A DNA stretch of 64,000 nt from Lumbricus rubellus (lineage: Eukaryota; Annelida; Clitellata; Crassiclitellata; Lumbricidae): positions 56,849,069 to 56,913,068 of the forward strand of contig OX243811.1 in assembly GCA_945859605.1 (NCBI GenBank), written 5' to 3'. Made by a program: the position numbers and the translations under genes. Each line of letters begins with the position of its first letter. The first letter of the stretch is position 1. Of the stretch, positions 30,498 through 42,508 are shown piece after piece. The notes beneath the pieces were generated by a model. The model saw only the letters and a list, made by a program, of their open reading frames with translations. It did no database searches and was not told where the DNA came from.

Positions 30498-31850
30498 ATG
30501 GCTGGCGAAGGCGATTGGCTGATAAACGGATCTGCAATCCAATGGGACCAACTGCTTCAATTCCTCGTCAACTCTTCATCCAACTCTTTCGACCTTCACC
30601 TTCCAATGATGACTCATTACCCTCTCACCACCTCCACCGCCAACCACTCCACCAACCACTCCACCAACCGGACGACCAACGACAGTGGAGGTGACCTTGA
30701 CTTCTGGAACTGTTCTGCGGACGACGAGCACTGCGACCAGGCGACCCTTCGACTGAGACGCATCGTCGACAAACTCGACCTCTGCCTCGTTCCCGTCATC
30801 GTCATCATCGGTCTGCTCGGCAACTTCCTCTCCTTCCTCGTCTTCTCCGGAACCTACCTTCGCCGCATGTCGAGCAGCGTTTACCTGTCTGCACTGGCCG
30901 TCACGGACATCGTCTTTCTGCTCATCCTCTTCATCACGTGGCTCGTCAACTTCAACGTCATTCTGCTGCACACACACGTCTGGTGCCAGCTCTTCGTCTA
31001 CCTTTCCTACATCGCCAGCTTCCTCTCAGTCTGGTATGTCGTCTGCTTCACCGTCGAGCGCCACCTCACCGTCTGCTTCCCACTCGAGCGGCAGAAGATC
31101 TGCCAACCTCGACGGTCGAAGATCGTCGTCGGGGTGCTAGCAGGACTTGCGATGGTCATCTACAGCTTCGCGTTGTGGACATCGAAAGTGGAGATCTACA
31201 ACGGACAGCCGACCTGCTGGGTGCACGACGAGCGATACTACGACATCGTCACGAACATCAATAACGCCGACACGCTCATCACGCTCATCCTACCTGCCGT
31301 CATCATCACCGTCAGCAACATCCGGATCTCATACGCGCTGTCCAAGTTCTACAAGAGCTACCAGACGATTCAGGTCGTCGACCGGTCGAACAGCACGAGC
31401 GGCGGCGGCGGCAGTCTCCGCTCGACCCCTGGCGGACCCTCCTTCTATTCCAACTCGTCGTACAATCGGCTGCAGATGCGTGTGACGAAGATGCTACTGC
31501 TCGTGTCGAGCGTCTTCCTCCTCTGCAACATTCCAAGCCACGCCATCCGTGTCTACGCCTTCTTCCGCACGTCCTTCGACTCTGACTACATGCCATCGCA
31601 TCGTCTTCTGCTCGTGCAGAGGCTGTCGATGCAGCTCTACTACATGAGTTTCTCCACCAACTTCATCCTTTACAACATCTCTGGAAGGACGTTCCGCCGC
31701 GCCTTCGTGCGTCTCTTTCGATGTCTGGCCGCTCGTGTCGTTGAGTTCACATACACGCGATTCGTGATGGTTCGAACGAGGAGACACGTCGCTCAACCGA
31801 AGACAGCCATTCGAATGAGAGTCGTCGAACACGACTGCGCCTACAACTAA
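30498..31850 (+). CDS. Rhodopsin-class G protein-coupled receptor, intronless, probably peptide-type
   Basis: 450 residues, one exon, GC-rich against an AT-rich flank. The extracellular N-terminus (1-92) has several N-glycosylation sequons (for example N10, N25, N53, N57, N61, N71). Seven hydrophobic segments fall at about 95-117, 128-150, 163-185, 207-227, 258-280, 329-356 and 375-394. Class-A marks: GNFLSFLVF in TM1, LSALAVTD in TM2, Cys163 before TM3 and Cys240 in loop 2 as a disulphide pair, and ERH in place of DRY. TM6 has CNIP rather than CWxP, and TM7 has NFILY rather than NPxxY. Loop 3 holds a Gly/Ser insert (SGGGGSLRSTPGGPS). SSSVYLSALAVTD and SFLSVWYVVCFTVERHLTVC suggest the invertebrate peptide receptors near FMRFamide/TRH receptors; ligand unknown. 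Confidence 0.9.
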   Translation: MAGEGDWLINGSAIQWDQLLQFLVNSSSNSFDLHLPMMTHYPLTTSTANHSTNHSTNRTTNDSGGDLDFWNCSADDEHCDQATLRLRRIVDKLDLCLVPVIVIIGLLGNFLSFLVFSGTYLRRMSSSVYLSALAVTDIVFLLILFITWLVNFNVILLHTHVWCQLFVYLSYIASFLSVWYVVCFTVERHLTVCFPLERQKICQPRRSKIVVGVLAGLAMVIYSFALWTSKVEIYNGQPTCWVHDERYYDIVTNINNADTLITLILPAVIITVSNIRISYALSKFYKSYQTIQVVDRSNSTSGGGGSLRSTPGGPSFYSNSSYNRLQMRVTKMLLLVSSVFLLCNIPSHAIRVYAFFRTSFDSDYMPSHRLLLVQRLSMQLYYMSFSTNFILYNISGRTFRRAFVRLFRCLAARVVEFTYTRFVMVRTRRHVAQPKTAIRMRVVEHDCAYN

Positions 31851-32010
31851 CACAACTAACTACAACTAACACAACTAACATAACTGACGCAGAATCGTGT
31901 GTGTAGCCGCGTGATCAAGTCGCGTGTGTAGTCACGTGATCGAGTCATGTGTGTGTAGTCACGTGATCGAGTCATGTGTGTAGTCACGTGATCCAAAATC
32001 AACGATTACG
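31851..32010. repeat. ACAACTAAC repeats and ~31-bp repeats with TCACGTGATC
   Basis: Directly after the stop codon are four to five ACAACTAAC/ACTAACA units (31851-31882), then three to four units of GTGTGTAGTCACGTGATCGA. It is the receptor's probable 3' UTR or immediate flank. No AATAAA is seen within this stretch. Confidence 0.85.
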
Positions 32011-32068
32011 GTACTGTAATTATCGACAGCGGAGTATAACTACATCTTAGATCGGATTATTGTAGTTG

Positions 32069-32175
32069 AGGAGGAGGAGGAGGAGGAGGAGGAGGAAGAG
32101 GAGGAGGAGGAGGAGGAGGAGGAGGAGGAGGAGGAGGAGGAGGAGGAGGAGGAAGAGGAGGAGGAGGAGGAGGAG
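32069..32175. repeat. (GGA)n microsatellite
   Basis: GGA run with two GAA interruptions. Poly-Pro on the minus strand is an artefact. Confidence 0.95.
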
Positions 32176-32457
32176 TCGATGCAATGGCGCTGTAGAAGTC
32201 ACAGGGTAACAGATGAACAGCGTAATCTATATCGTTATTTTCGTCGTTGCATCGATAATGATCGGCTATAATATGGATACCGAAGATGGCAAAGGCAGAC
32301 CAATGGAACATCTGCCGAGTGAGATTGTATCTGTAGACACGGTCGTTCTATTTTAACATACTACAGCCTATTACATGTATAAAGCTATAGTTTCCCGAGA
32401 TGACAATTATTGTGATGGGAAGCTCGAGGCCTTCGCGAAAATGTTTGCCACACTTCG

Positions 32458-32562
32458 TCGTCAAGTCTAAGTCATCGTCAAGTCTAAGTCATCGTCAAGT
32501 CTAAGTCATCACTAAGTCTAAGTCATCGTCAAGTCTAAGTCATCGTCAAGTCTAAGTCATCA
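32458..32562. repeat. 18-bp tandem repeat CGTCAAGTCTAAGTCAT
   Basis: About six copies; the fourth reads CACTAAG. Confidence 0.93.
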
Positions 32563-32565
32563 GTT

Positions 32566-33667
32566 TTACTATGGTGACAGACATACAACTTATACGGTAC
32601 AAGTTTATACTGTTTACATGTTTACCTTTGCACTGCTAAGCTTGAAAGCAAGTGCAACTCTACAGCATGCGTTTGACAACTTATCATTAATGGCGGATGC
32701 AACCCTCCGGCTAACGGACAAAGTGCCTAGAGTGGCAAGGACACCTCAGATATTCGCTGTTTTCTTGCCGCTTGCACAACAGAACATCGTCACAGAGATA
32801 GGCCTACGTCACAGTACTATCGTGGCCATTGGACGTGTGCTCAACATTGCGAAAAGTGACGCTTCGATTATTATAGAAATGGATAGATCATAGACCCAGA
32901 GTCTAGAGTGACGTAAAGTCTAGACTAGACTTTAATGTTCCTGTCGATTTAAGTCATTAAATGAATCAGGTGACACGCCATGGTGAAGACCCAGAGTCGA
33001 GTGAATCGCTCTTCACAACAACAACATCGCTCAAGCAGTTGCACTTAAAAGATTGTTTCAATTTTGTCCAATCTATAGTATAGGCCTACAGGCAACTCTT
33101 GACATGGATATATACGGTGAATTGTTGACATTGGAACGTGAGTTCTTGTCTCGTATGCTTTCGATGACATCAGTGGACAGTGAACGCCTTAACTAGACAT
33201 GCTCGGCAACGACCGATAAGCCTTAAACCGAAGAAGTCGTTTATTATTCTTCTCTTTTTTTCTTCGCTTTATTTGAGCTGTGGTCAATGCGATTCCCTAA
33301 ATCCTCGGCTGCCAATCGTTTTCAATCGCTCGTCTGTCTTCTGACTCTACCGTCAGCCTACCTTCTGCTGTTGGTTTCGTCAAAGACTCAACGTTTGACG
33401 CTTAAAATAATGATCTCATTTCCTGCGGAAATTAGTTCCGAAAAGTCAACTTTGAAAACGCTGATCGACTGCATGCCTTCGTCATGCGCAGTCGAATGCA
33501 TGCGGGCTTCTATGGCGCCATGATCACGATACAATAAATGACAATCGGTGATCGCTCTAGATAAGGTTGTTGATAACATCGCGAGAATTGGAGGATTCGG
33601 TAAAGTGTGGTCGGGTTCAGCTGTGGAAATTCAAGTTCAGAAGACATCTATACATCTTAAAGGAAGG
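32566..33667. other. Gap with a short orphan open frame
   Basis: A 91-codon frame at 32618-32893 has mixed composition but no domain I recognise. Nothing else supports a gene. Confidence 0.4.
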
Positions 33668-33675
33668 TTTTGAGG

Positions 33676-33955
33676 CAGGGCCGGATTAAAACAGGGGCCC
33701 CACACACTTTAGGGGTCCACACATGCTGAAAAATTTGTGTTTTTGAAAAATTTATATAGGGGCCTAGTCTTTTTTAAATTTCTATTGAATGACTAAAAAG
33801 GCCATGAGCTATTTTGACAGGAAAAAGCGGTAGGCTAGGCCCCTATATTCTGAAGAAATTTCGACCAGACGACTAAAAAAAGTCATCAGATTTTTCAGCC
33901 GAAGATCCCCCCAAAAATTCCACACTGGGACCCCACATTTCTTAATCCAACCCTG
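33676..33955. mobile_element. hAT-like MITE (280 bp), TSD TTTTGAGG
   Basis: Termini CAGGGCCGGATTAA and TTAATCCAACCCTG are imperfect inverted repeats. TTTTGAGG flanks both sides (33668-33675 and 33956-33963). Confidence 0.9.
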
Positions 33956-33963
33956 TTTTGAGG

Positions 33964-35779
33964 AATGTTTAAAAAAAAATTTTTAACGGCTTTGTAGAAC
34001 CTTAATTGGTTCATGGTAGATTTTCTACATGTATGTTACCATTTACCACCGCTGCAGCTATCATTATTGCCAGGTTTATGCCAGCACTTAGTCTAATAAG
34101 AGCAAACATCTGAAGCCATCATGGCCTTCAGTTATTACACCGTCGCCTTTCGCACAAGCAGTCAGACGTAATTGTCTGGCTGTAAATCACCGTCTTTTAG
34201 ATAGTTTCTATGCCTACGTAGACCCCATTCCTCTCGTTCTATCCATGGTAGCCACAGTAACCTCATTTCCTGTCAGCTTTAGACAGCCATGTCCACATCC
34301 AAAAATCCTTAGTTAAATCAACCGACGAACGTAGCCTATATATTCTGAGATAACTCAAATTAGCATAGTGACCGCTTTAACCCGTTACCGACCAAAGCGT
34401 AGTAAATGGTATGTGAATCTCATACCGTGGGTCAATGGAGGGTTAAGTTAGACCCCATGATAATTATGCTGATTCGCGTGAAAGGGTATACACAACGTTC
34501 AGATCTCATCTCTGCCTTATACTGTAATCGCTGCAGATCGATGTAAATGCACAGCACGTCGTCGAGTTCATTCATTCTGTGTCACTCCATCAAACAGACC
34601 TTACAGCAGGATGCTTTCAAGGCCAGAAACGGATTTAAACGTCCACTGCTACATGACATTTTTACAACCCTTAAAATATTATATTTTCAACGTTTTAGTT
34701 TTTAAGTAATATTGTTGTAACTATAAGCCCTATGTCTAATTATTTTTCGTTCGCACGCAGTTTTGATTAGAATTTAATTTTAATATTGAACTTCTAATTT
34801 TTAACTTTTAATATTTCCTAAGTTTCGAGAACCTGTGGAATTTATAAATTCTTAACCAATGCTTTGTTCGTTTCAATAGTAGCCTAGTCTAAATCTGTCA
34901 CTGTGCAAACTTTTCCAAAATATCTTGAATAAGTAGGCCTATAGTCTAACACAAGTTACTTCGTTTTTAGCCTACTTGGTTCAGCATTGTACATTAGACT
35001 AGAGCGACTAAACTACATTCCAATAATGGACATTCGTCATTATTATGTCAGTAGCCTACACGTGGCCACGATTCATAAACTTGAAATACCCGGTAACTCA
35101 TATTCGGTAAGCATATTTATAAGCTAAAACGTTGTGTAAATAAACCATTAACTATTAAGCTATAGGCCAAACTGATTGAAAACAGTAGCATTTTAGGGTA
35201 GTTTGAAGCATTAGATTCTTATTAATATTTGCGACAAAACTCATTTTTGCACTGGAAAGACAAGGGTAAAGATGCACTCTGTTTGCAGGATGTTGTAATT
35301 TTGCAATTTATTGAGATTATTTGCTTTTATTTCATGAATAAAATCTTAATGAAGTTGATCCATAGTTTTTGTACGTTACGCGGAACAGTGAACTTTGATT
35401 AAACGTATTTCGATGAAGATATTTTGCTTTGCTCTTTCTTTCATAGTCAGTTGCGCCTACCTTGGTTTATTGTGTCGTGATAAAAGTGTTACGTTTTGCG
35501 TATTTTGCTATTAAATGGTCTTTGAAATGAATATTATGCTTTTTTTTATCTATTACAGATACTCTAAACGGTCAGCACTAGGTTACTATAACAAATTCAT
35601 TCTGCGCAGGGGAGGGTGCTCCTGGTTCTATTCTCACAAACTGCAACGTTGCAGTATCGAGCATTTTTCGTGGCGTGTCCATGCATGCAGTGGTCAGGAA
35701 TTGGTTCCCACAGGAGCGAAATCTGCTTTCTGGGATTATTACTAAAATAATTGTGTTTTCAACTCAGAGGTACTTTTTG
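33964..35779. other. 1.8-kb gap without recognisable genes
   Basis: AT-rich. No open frame with domain-like composition. Confidence 0.45.
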
Positions 35780-35856
35780 CCGTGCTAGAGTCGGGTGCGC
35801 TTCTGAGTAGTCCCCTGAAGAGGCGCTATAGAAATTCTTGAACGAATGAGTGAATG
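35780..35856 (+). mobile_element. SINE/LINE 3' tail fragment
   Basis: GTGCGCTTCTGAGTAGTCCC, then GAGGCGCTATAGAAATTC and GAATGAGT repeats. This is the tail shared by family-1 SINEs and the LINE end at 8224-8402. Confidence 0.7.
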
Positions 35857-36536
35857 AGTCAACATGTTTGCAACTCCATTCGCTACGGTTGGTTATGGCT
35901 ACTATCTGCTTATATATCTGTCCCAGTTTGTCTGGTTTATTTGCCTAGTTGTCTGTCTAACAACAGTTGGAGTTTTAAATGTCGTTGGTTGACCTGTAGG
36001 AAGTTGAAGCAACTTGGTTTATGTGTAGAACAATTTATCCATGGTTTACTCCAATAACTCTTCTTTGCAATAAAAAGAGTTCTTAATAAAAAAAATTGAT
36101 AAAACCACCATCTCTTACGAAAACTCGTTTAGTTTAGATGTGGGTAGAGATGGGGCCAGAAATCAAGTAGCAATACAACATTCCCCATCTTTTATTCTGC
36201 CCATTCTACTTTGTCTTGTCACCTGTTCACTTCAAAGCAGTGGAAATATTACGAAATCCTTGCATGGCTTAAATCACTGGTCAGCAGGACGGATGGCATC
36301 ATCGCCGTCTATTATTAATGCCTTCTGTGAATCTGTTACGTACAAAATGCGGGAAATAATCGACCACGTTTGCCACTCATGCGTTCATGATCACAAAAAA
36401 CCTTTATGTCTTTTATTCACCAATTGTCGTTTTCTTTGAAAAATTCTATAACATCCAACTCGTCTTCTTACCGTTGTCCAATTTCCTGGAACGTATATAT
36501 TATTTAGCATCTCAATCGCATCCCTCACCTATTATA
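35857..36536. other. Gap before the mariner-like MITE
   Basis: Nothing recognised. Confidence 0.4.
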
Positions 36537-37357
36537 CACGGTGTCCCAATTGAACTGATACCCTTTTTGTTTTGGCGATATACTTGTCAATTCTAAATGA
36601 AACTCTATAAAATTTCAGAGAATGTAAGAGGGATAAATTATCAATGTTTCCTGAAAATTTTATCCTATTCTACGAACAGAGTCCGAAGTTATGCAAATTC
36701 AAATTTTGACAAAGGAAATTGTAGGTTTCCAACATGTAAAAGATAGGAAATTATTGCTTGCAACTGCACACCTTACTTTCTAAATTAATAAATATTTCCG
36801 TCATATTTCCGTCAGTTCCATGTTAGGGGACAATAATAAAAATGGTTTTCAGCAAAGATGATTTGAGTTTAACAAAAAATGTAGTAGAAGAAAAACATTA
36901 CGGTGACAAAGGTTTTTAAAGGAATTTCCTAACAGAAACTGGCCCATCGCAGACTTATGAAACTCGCGTACGTGACGTTGTCCAGTGACCACTTCAAACA
37001 GCGAAATGTGGAAGAATGGAATCGTTTTGATCAAGGGATTGTTTACAATGCAATCAATGAATGGCGAAAGCGCCTTAGAGCATGCATTCGAGCTAATGGA
37101 GGACATTTTGAACATCAGCTTTGAAGAACAGCGCTAACACTAATTTCCTATCTTTTACATGTTGGAAACTTACAATTTTCGTTGCCTAAATTTGAACGTG
37201 CATAACTTCGGACTCTGTTCGTAGTATTGGATGAAATTTTCAGGAAACATTGATAATTTATCCCTCTTACATTCTCTGAAATGTTATAAAGTTTCATTTA
37301 GAATTGACAAGTATATCGCCAAAACAAAAAGGGTATCAGTTCAATTGGGACACCGTG
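36537..37357. mobile_element. Mariner-like deletion derivative with 217-bp inverted repeats
   Basis: Ends CACGGTGTCCCAATTGAACT and its complement, with TA on both sides (36535-36536 and 37358-37359). Inverted repeats run about 36537-36753 and 37141-37357 at high identity, unusually long for a MITE. The interior keeps only a transposase C-terminus (next entry). Confidence 0.9.
37016..37123 (+). pseudogene. Transposase C-terminal remnant in the mariner-like MITE
   Basis: The frame reads WNRFDQGIVYNAINEWRKRL, then RACIRANGGHFEHQL and a TGA (37121-37123). The AINxWRxRLxACxxxxGGHFEH ending is typical of one mariner-like transposase lineage. The catalytic core is missing, so this MITE derives from a full element by internal deletion. 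Confidence 0.75.
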
Positions 37358-37384
37358 TAGCATATGCATAATAGAACATTAGAC

Positions 37385-37535
37385 CAGTGGTGTAGTCGGG
37401 GTGGGGGGAACGCGGGGGAACGCCGTTCCCCCACTTTTTTCCAGGGATAATGGAATATTAATAATAATAATACTACTAATAATAATATTATTATAAAGAG
37501 CGTTCTTCCACTTCAAGTTTAGGACTACACTACTG
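37385..37535. mobile_element. hAT-like MITE (151 bp), TSD CATTAGAC
   Basis: Termini CAGTGGTGTAGTC and GACTACACTACTG. CATTAGAC flanks both sides (37377-37384 and 37536-37543). It lies 26 bp from the mariner-like MITE. Confidence 0.9.
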
Positions 37536-37879
37536 CATTAGACTAAAACAATACATCAGCGTGTCCATCGTGATTGCAATCGTCATCTCCGAAGTCCAAA
37601 CCTCTAAAGCGCCACTCGAAAGCCAGGCGCAGGGCACAAGTTTATTCACTAGCGTTGCGCCAAGTCAGAGGGGTTGTCCAAAAGGTGGACCAAAGGTCCG
37701 ACTACAGTTTCCAGAGAGTCGAGGAGCAGAGTAGATGCTAAGGCCGGTGATGCTTAGGTCTAGAGTTGGAAGGCGGTGGATCAGATTACTCTTTGTAAGA
37801 GTTAGAAAATCGAGCATGCATAGTTGCATACACACATAATATTCAAAATAATTATATTTATATAATTGGGGCCTACTTA

Positions 37880-38002
37880 AACATTGAAGAATGGTGTGGG
37901 ATGAATGTACAGGAACTGACACATCGGGCACAGGACAGAGAAGTGTGGAGAACAGTGGTCAAGTGTGCAGTGGACACATACGGGCTGTTAGCCCACGGAT
38001 AA
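37880..38002 (+). pseudogene. LINE ORF2 C-terminal fragment
   Basis: Reads NIEEWCGMNVQELTHRAQDR, then EVWRTVVKCAVDTYGLLAHG and a stop: the DRxxWRxxVxxAxDTYG ending of an RTE/jockey-like LINE. The same ending is present, interrupted, at 60004-60850. Confidence 0.72.
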
Positions 38003-38005
38003 AGA

Positions 38006-38440
38006 AGAAGACTTAATTAACTTAAACAATAGCAAGACCTTCATGTGTGCTAGATTTCATTAGTCTAATGCGCACAGATACTGAACTATAACTGATTTAA
38101 AAACTGTATAGGCCTACAGGCTGCATTAAATTCTATTATATTTCTAGCAAACAGCCGGAACTGATAATAATGTGGGCATGCATGCAGCACCCATAGCAAT
38201 AACATGATGTAGGAAGTCATGGATGTTTCATGAACCTCAACTGTCATCTTCCAATGATCTTTGGTGACAGACCGCGTGACGAGTCGACAGACAGAGGAGG
38301 CGATTAGTTAGCCATAAAATTAATGTCGAGCCATAATAAGCCACGTAGGCTATAGAAAGAGTGAACGTTGCTCTGTCCGATTGCAACTATTATGGTAGGC
38401 TAACTGTTGCTTCGATGGATGGTAGCTTTGCATGGCAGCT
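38006..38440. other. Gap before the nested hAT-like elements
   Basis: Nothing recognised. Confidence 0.4.
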
Positions 38441-38448
38441 GCAGCTGC

Positions 38449-40014
38449 CAGGGGCGGATCCAGGATTTCTGGTTAGGGGGGCGTAAATACTACCAATCCA
38501 ATCCCGGAAATATATATATAAGTGGCGGCGCCAGGATCTCAGGTTGGGGGGGCTGAAGCCAACTAGGCCTATAGAAATTTTTTATGAAGCGCCGAAGGCG
38601 CGAAGCTGCGAGTGCCGAAGGCACGAAGCCCATACCGACTAGGGGGTCTGAAGAGCGTCGTAAGCTCTCCCAGCGGGGTCTGGGGCGGAGCCCCATGCAG
38701 CCACCAACGCATTTTTAGCTCTGTTGACCTCAACTAGAGACATTTTTAGGCTCTTTTTTGCCAGCTATTTCTGAACGATAAAATCATGAAAACTCGAAAA
38801 AGAAGTCGTTTTGCAGAGTCGCAGACTAGTGTTAAGTGGCAGAGAGAGTCGATGTCCCGGAGTCGAGCCCAGTCGCAATTGATGCCTCACATGTGAATCG
38901 ATGTACGACCGTCCGCCGCAGTTGAGGTCCGAAAATAAGATAATAATAATAACTTTTAAGCCGATACATGGACATTCATTGTTTTTTGCTTTGGGATGAG
39001 GCTGAGTCACATTTAGGGGCTTAATCCCCATGACCACTCCCCTGGTGCCGCCAATGGCATGAGCATCTACACTATAATAATATTTTTTAAAGTTGATTTC
39101 GCTGCCGTTGGTCATTGTCTAGTTTCCTTATTACGAAGTAAGCCGTTTTAGACATTTTCAGCTTTTTTGGGGGGGATGAGCCACGTTTAGGGGGGCTTAG
39201 CCCCCTAGCCCTCTCCTGTCGCCGCCACTGATATGTATGAAATTAGATCATGCAAAACTATAATGATCCTTTTTTATAGAAAATGTCATGGAACTTTAAA
39301 CAAATATATAGTTTCTCATATAAAACCACTGGTGTCCACTGAAGGTTAACAGTGAAACGATTATAAATCAGTTAGATCTATCAGTTTTGATCATGCAACC
39401 CTTGACCCACAAAGGAAATAATTAAGTGTCACATGCCAGTGGGTTAACAGTGTCATTCTCCTGATTGTCATCAATGTCTAACTTGATGTCCTTGTGGAGT
39501 CTGTGGACAAACAATAAAATGAGTCCTCGTTCATTGTACTTTGGAAACACAACTTCACAAATCGCAGACTAGAATTTGCTCGCACAACACTGCAAGCCGT
39601 GACAGAAGTGAGCAGCAAAAATGTGAACTATTGTGGTAATATTTGGATACATAATACAACGGGAGCGGCTGTCAGCGAGGGTGTCCGACAGGGTGCTTGG
39701 TGTGCTGCTAGCGTTTCTCCACATCTGCTGCCAAAGCTTTAACTCTTGATGAAAAGAATTCGGAGAAGGCAGTTCATCATGATAGTAATGAAGTAGCCTA
39801 TAGCCTACCATCAGCAGTGAGTGCGTCGATGTTTTAAACATTAGATGCATGGAATGAGACTTACATGTAGACCACGACTTGCTTGCTTTGCAAGATCTCC
39901 AAATCGTAGGCTAAATTGCAATTATATTAGTTTTATGTCAGTTTAGCTTTAGAACATTTCTGCAGGTTTAGGGGGGGCGTACGCCGGCTCCGCCCCCCTC
40001 TGAATCCGCGCCTG
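38449..40014. mobile_element. hAT-like element (outer), about 1.57 kb
   Basis: Left end CAGGGGCGGATCCAGG; right end, inverted, CAGGCGCGGATTCAGAGG. The flanks GCAGCTGC and GCTGCTAC do not match cleanly, so the pairing is likely rather than proven. No transposase is visible. It carries a second hAT-like element. Confidence 0.65.
38520..39230. mobile_element. hAT-like element (inner), 711 bp, nested
   Basis: Left (A)AGTGGCGGCGCCAG and right CTGTCGCCGCCACTG are inverted repeats. Flanks ATATATAT and ATATGTAT differ by one base, fitting an 8-bp duplication. The interior has the GCGCCGAAGGCGCGAAGC motif typical of degenerate hAT MITEs. No coding. Confidence 0.7.
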
Positions 40015-40046
40015 GCTGCTACTGCTGCTGAAAAATGCCACCGGTT

Positions 40047-40421
40047 GATGCAAATCTTTATATTAATGGTGTTGCAAGTCTTTGGTATTAATGGTGTTGC
40101 AAGTCTTTGGTATTAATGGTGATGCAAGTCTTTGGTATTAATGGTATCGTGAGTCTTTAGTATTAATGGTGATGCAAGTCTTTGGTATTAATGGTATCGT
40201 GAGTCTTTAGTATTAATGGTGATGCAAGTCTTTGGTATTAATGGTGTTGCAAGTCTTTGGTATTAATGGTGATGCAAGTCTTTGGTATTAATGGTGATGC
40301 AAGTCTTTGGTATTAATGGTATTGTGAGTCTTTGGTATTAATGGTGTTGCAAGTCTTTGGTATTAATGGTGATGCAAGTCTTTGGTATTAATGGTATTGT
40401 GAGTCTTTAGTATTAATGGTG
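40047..40421. repeat. 25-bp minisatellite TGCAAGTCTTTGGTATTAATGG, left part (~15 units)
   Basis: Units alternate GTTGCAAGTC, GATGCAAGTC and ATTGTGAGTC/ATCGTGAGTC variants. The array is cut at 40421 by the CACTA-like element and resumes at 53254. Confidence 0.95.
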
Positions 40422-40899
40422 CACTCTAAAAAGAGTTCAGGTAGAAATATCCTGAACGGTTCCGGTGATATTTTTTCACCTGAACTTCTGGTGCATTTCC
40501 TGAAATTTCAGATGTGCGACCTGACATGATCTGTAGAGTTCAGGTAGCCCTGCTAGTTCTGGGCTGTGCCTGAACTGATTCTGTTCAATTTACATGTAGA
40601 TCATAGGTTGGTACTATATCACGTTCAAAATTATGTTTCCCAGTATGGCAATACTATATTACTAGAGCAATAATACTAAAATTAATATCACACTTATTAA
40701 AATAACCTTGCCTACACGTTAATTCAGGTGTACAACCTCATATAAACTGAGGAGTTAAGGTAGGTCTGCTTAGTTTCCGGACTGTGCAAAAGCCTTCAGT
40801 GTTACATGAACACGTTATCGTCCAATATGACAATATTGCATTAGCATACTGGAATAGCAGCAATAACAATAATTTATGATTAGACCTAAAAAAATAATC

Positions 40900-42130
40900 T
40901 TGCCTGAACCTTTCAGGTGTGCGACCTGGATGACCTGAAGAGTTCAGGTAGGCCTGCTTAGTTCTGGACTGTGCGTAAGACTGTTGTATATGCATTGGCC
41001 TGAACCCTTCAGGTCAATATGCATTGACCTGAATCCGTCAGGTGTGCGACCTGGATGACCTGAAGAGTTCAGGTAGGCCTGCTTAGTTCTGGACTGTGCG
41101 TAAGACTGTTGTATATGCATTGGCCTGAACCCTTCAGGTCAATATGCATTGACCTGAACCCTTCAGGTGTGCGACCTGGATGACCTGAAGAGTTCAGGTA
41201 GGCCTGCTTAGTTCTGAACTGTGCGATAGACTGTTGTATGTGCATTGGCCTGAACCCTTCAGGTCAATATGCATTGACCTGAACCCTTCAAGTGTGCGAC
41301 CTGGATGACCTGAAGAGTTCAGGTAGGCCTGCTTAGTTCTGAACTGTGCGATAGACTGTTGTATGTGCATTGGCCTGAACCCTTCTGGTCAATATGCATT
41401 GACCTGAACCCTTCAGGTGTGCGACCTGGATGACCTGAAGAGTTCAGGTAGGCCTGCTTAGTTCTGAACTGTGCGATAGACTGCTGTATGTGCATTGGCC
41501 TGAACCCTTCAGGTCAATATGCATTGACCTGAACCCTTCAGGTGTGCGACCTGGATTACCTGAAGAGTTCAGGTAGGCCTGCTTAGTTCTGAACTGTGCG
41601 ATAGACTGTTGTATGTGCATTGGCCTGAACCCTTCAGGTCAATATGCATTGACCTGAACCCTTCAGGTGTGCGACCTGGATGACCTGAAGAGTTCAGGTA
41701 GGCCTGCTTAGTTCTGAACTGTGCGATAGACTGTTGTATGTGCATTGGCCTGAACCCTTCTGGTCAATATGCATTGACCTGAACCCTTCAGGTGTGCGAC
41801 CTGGATGACCTGAAGAGTTCAGGTAGGCCTGCTTAGTTCTGAACTGTGCGATAGACTGTTGTATGTGCATTGGCCTGAACCCTTCAGGTCAATATGCATT
41901 GACCTGAACCCTTCAGGTGTGCGACCTGGATGACCTGAAGAGTTCAGGTAGGCCTGCTTAGTTCTGAACTGTGCGATAGACTGTTGTATGTGCATTGCCT
42001 GAATCATCATGTGCGTGACCTGGATGACCTGTGGAGTTCAGGTAGGCCTGCTTAGTTCTGGACAGTGCGTAAGACTGCTATATGTGCATTGCCTGAACCC
42101 TTCAAGTGTGCGACCTGGATGACCCGAAGC
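40900..42130. repeat. 125-bp subterminal tandem array, left arm of the CACTA-like element
   Basis: About nine units with near-constant spacing (GCGACCTGGA at 40921, 41045, 41171, 41296, 41421, 41546, 41671, 41796, 41921), then two degenerate ones. Each unit has several TTCAGGT/ACCTGAA motifs in both orientations, so single strands can fold. Confidence 0.95.
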
Positions 42131-42508
42131 GTTTATGTCGGCCTGCTTAGTTCTTGACCGTGCGAGACTATTATGTTGCGGTGCTGCTTGAACCTTCATG
42201 CGTGTTATCTGACAAAATATGACGATACTATATTACTAAAATAATAATTGATTACAAGACCTGATAAAAATAATCTTGCCACAGCTTTCAGGTGTAGCCT
42301 AAATGTATAATCTGACATGATCCAAAGTGTTCAGAGATGCGGCTGCTTAGTTCTGGGCCGTGCGAAAGTCTGGTGTTCCCTATTGACTATAATATTATTG
42401 TCACATTCTATGTGTTTCAAAATATCACAATACTATAATTACTCGAATAGTAATATTAATAATAATATTAATTTATTAATAATTTTTCTTGTACTTAATA
42501 AAAATAAT

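Noticed and set aside
30576..30977. Minus-strand acidic open frames under the GPCR
   Set aside because: Antisense shadows created by GC-rich codon use.
31200..31600. Alternative GPCR-region frames rich in Arg/Ser
   Set aside because: Shadows of the receptor coding sequence.
32618..32893. 91-codon open frame as a gene
   Set aside because: No domain, no neighbours and no repeat explanation; length is within chance for this sequence.
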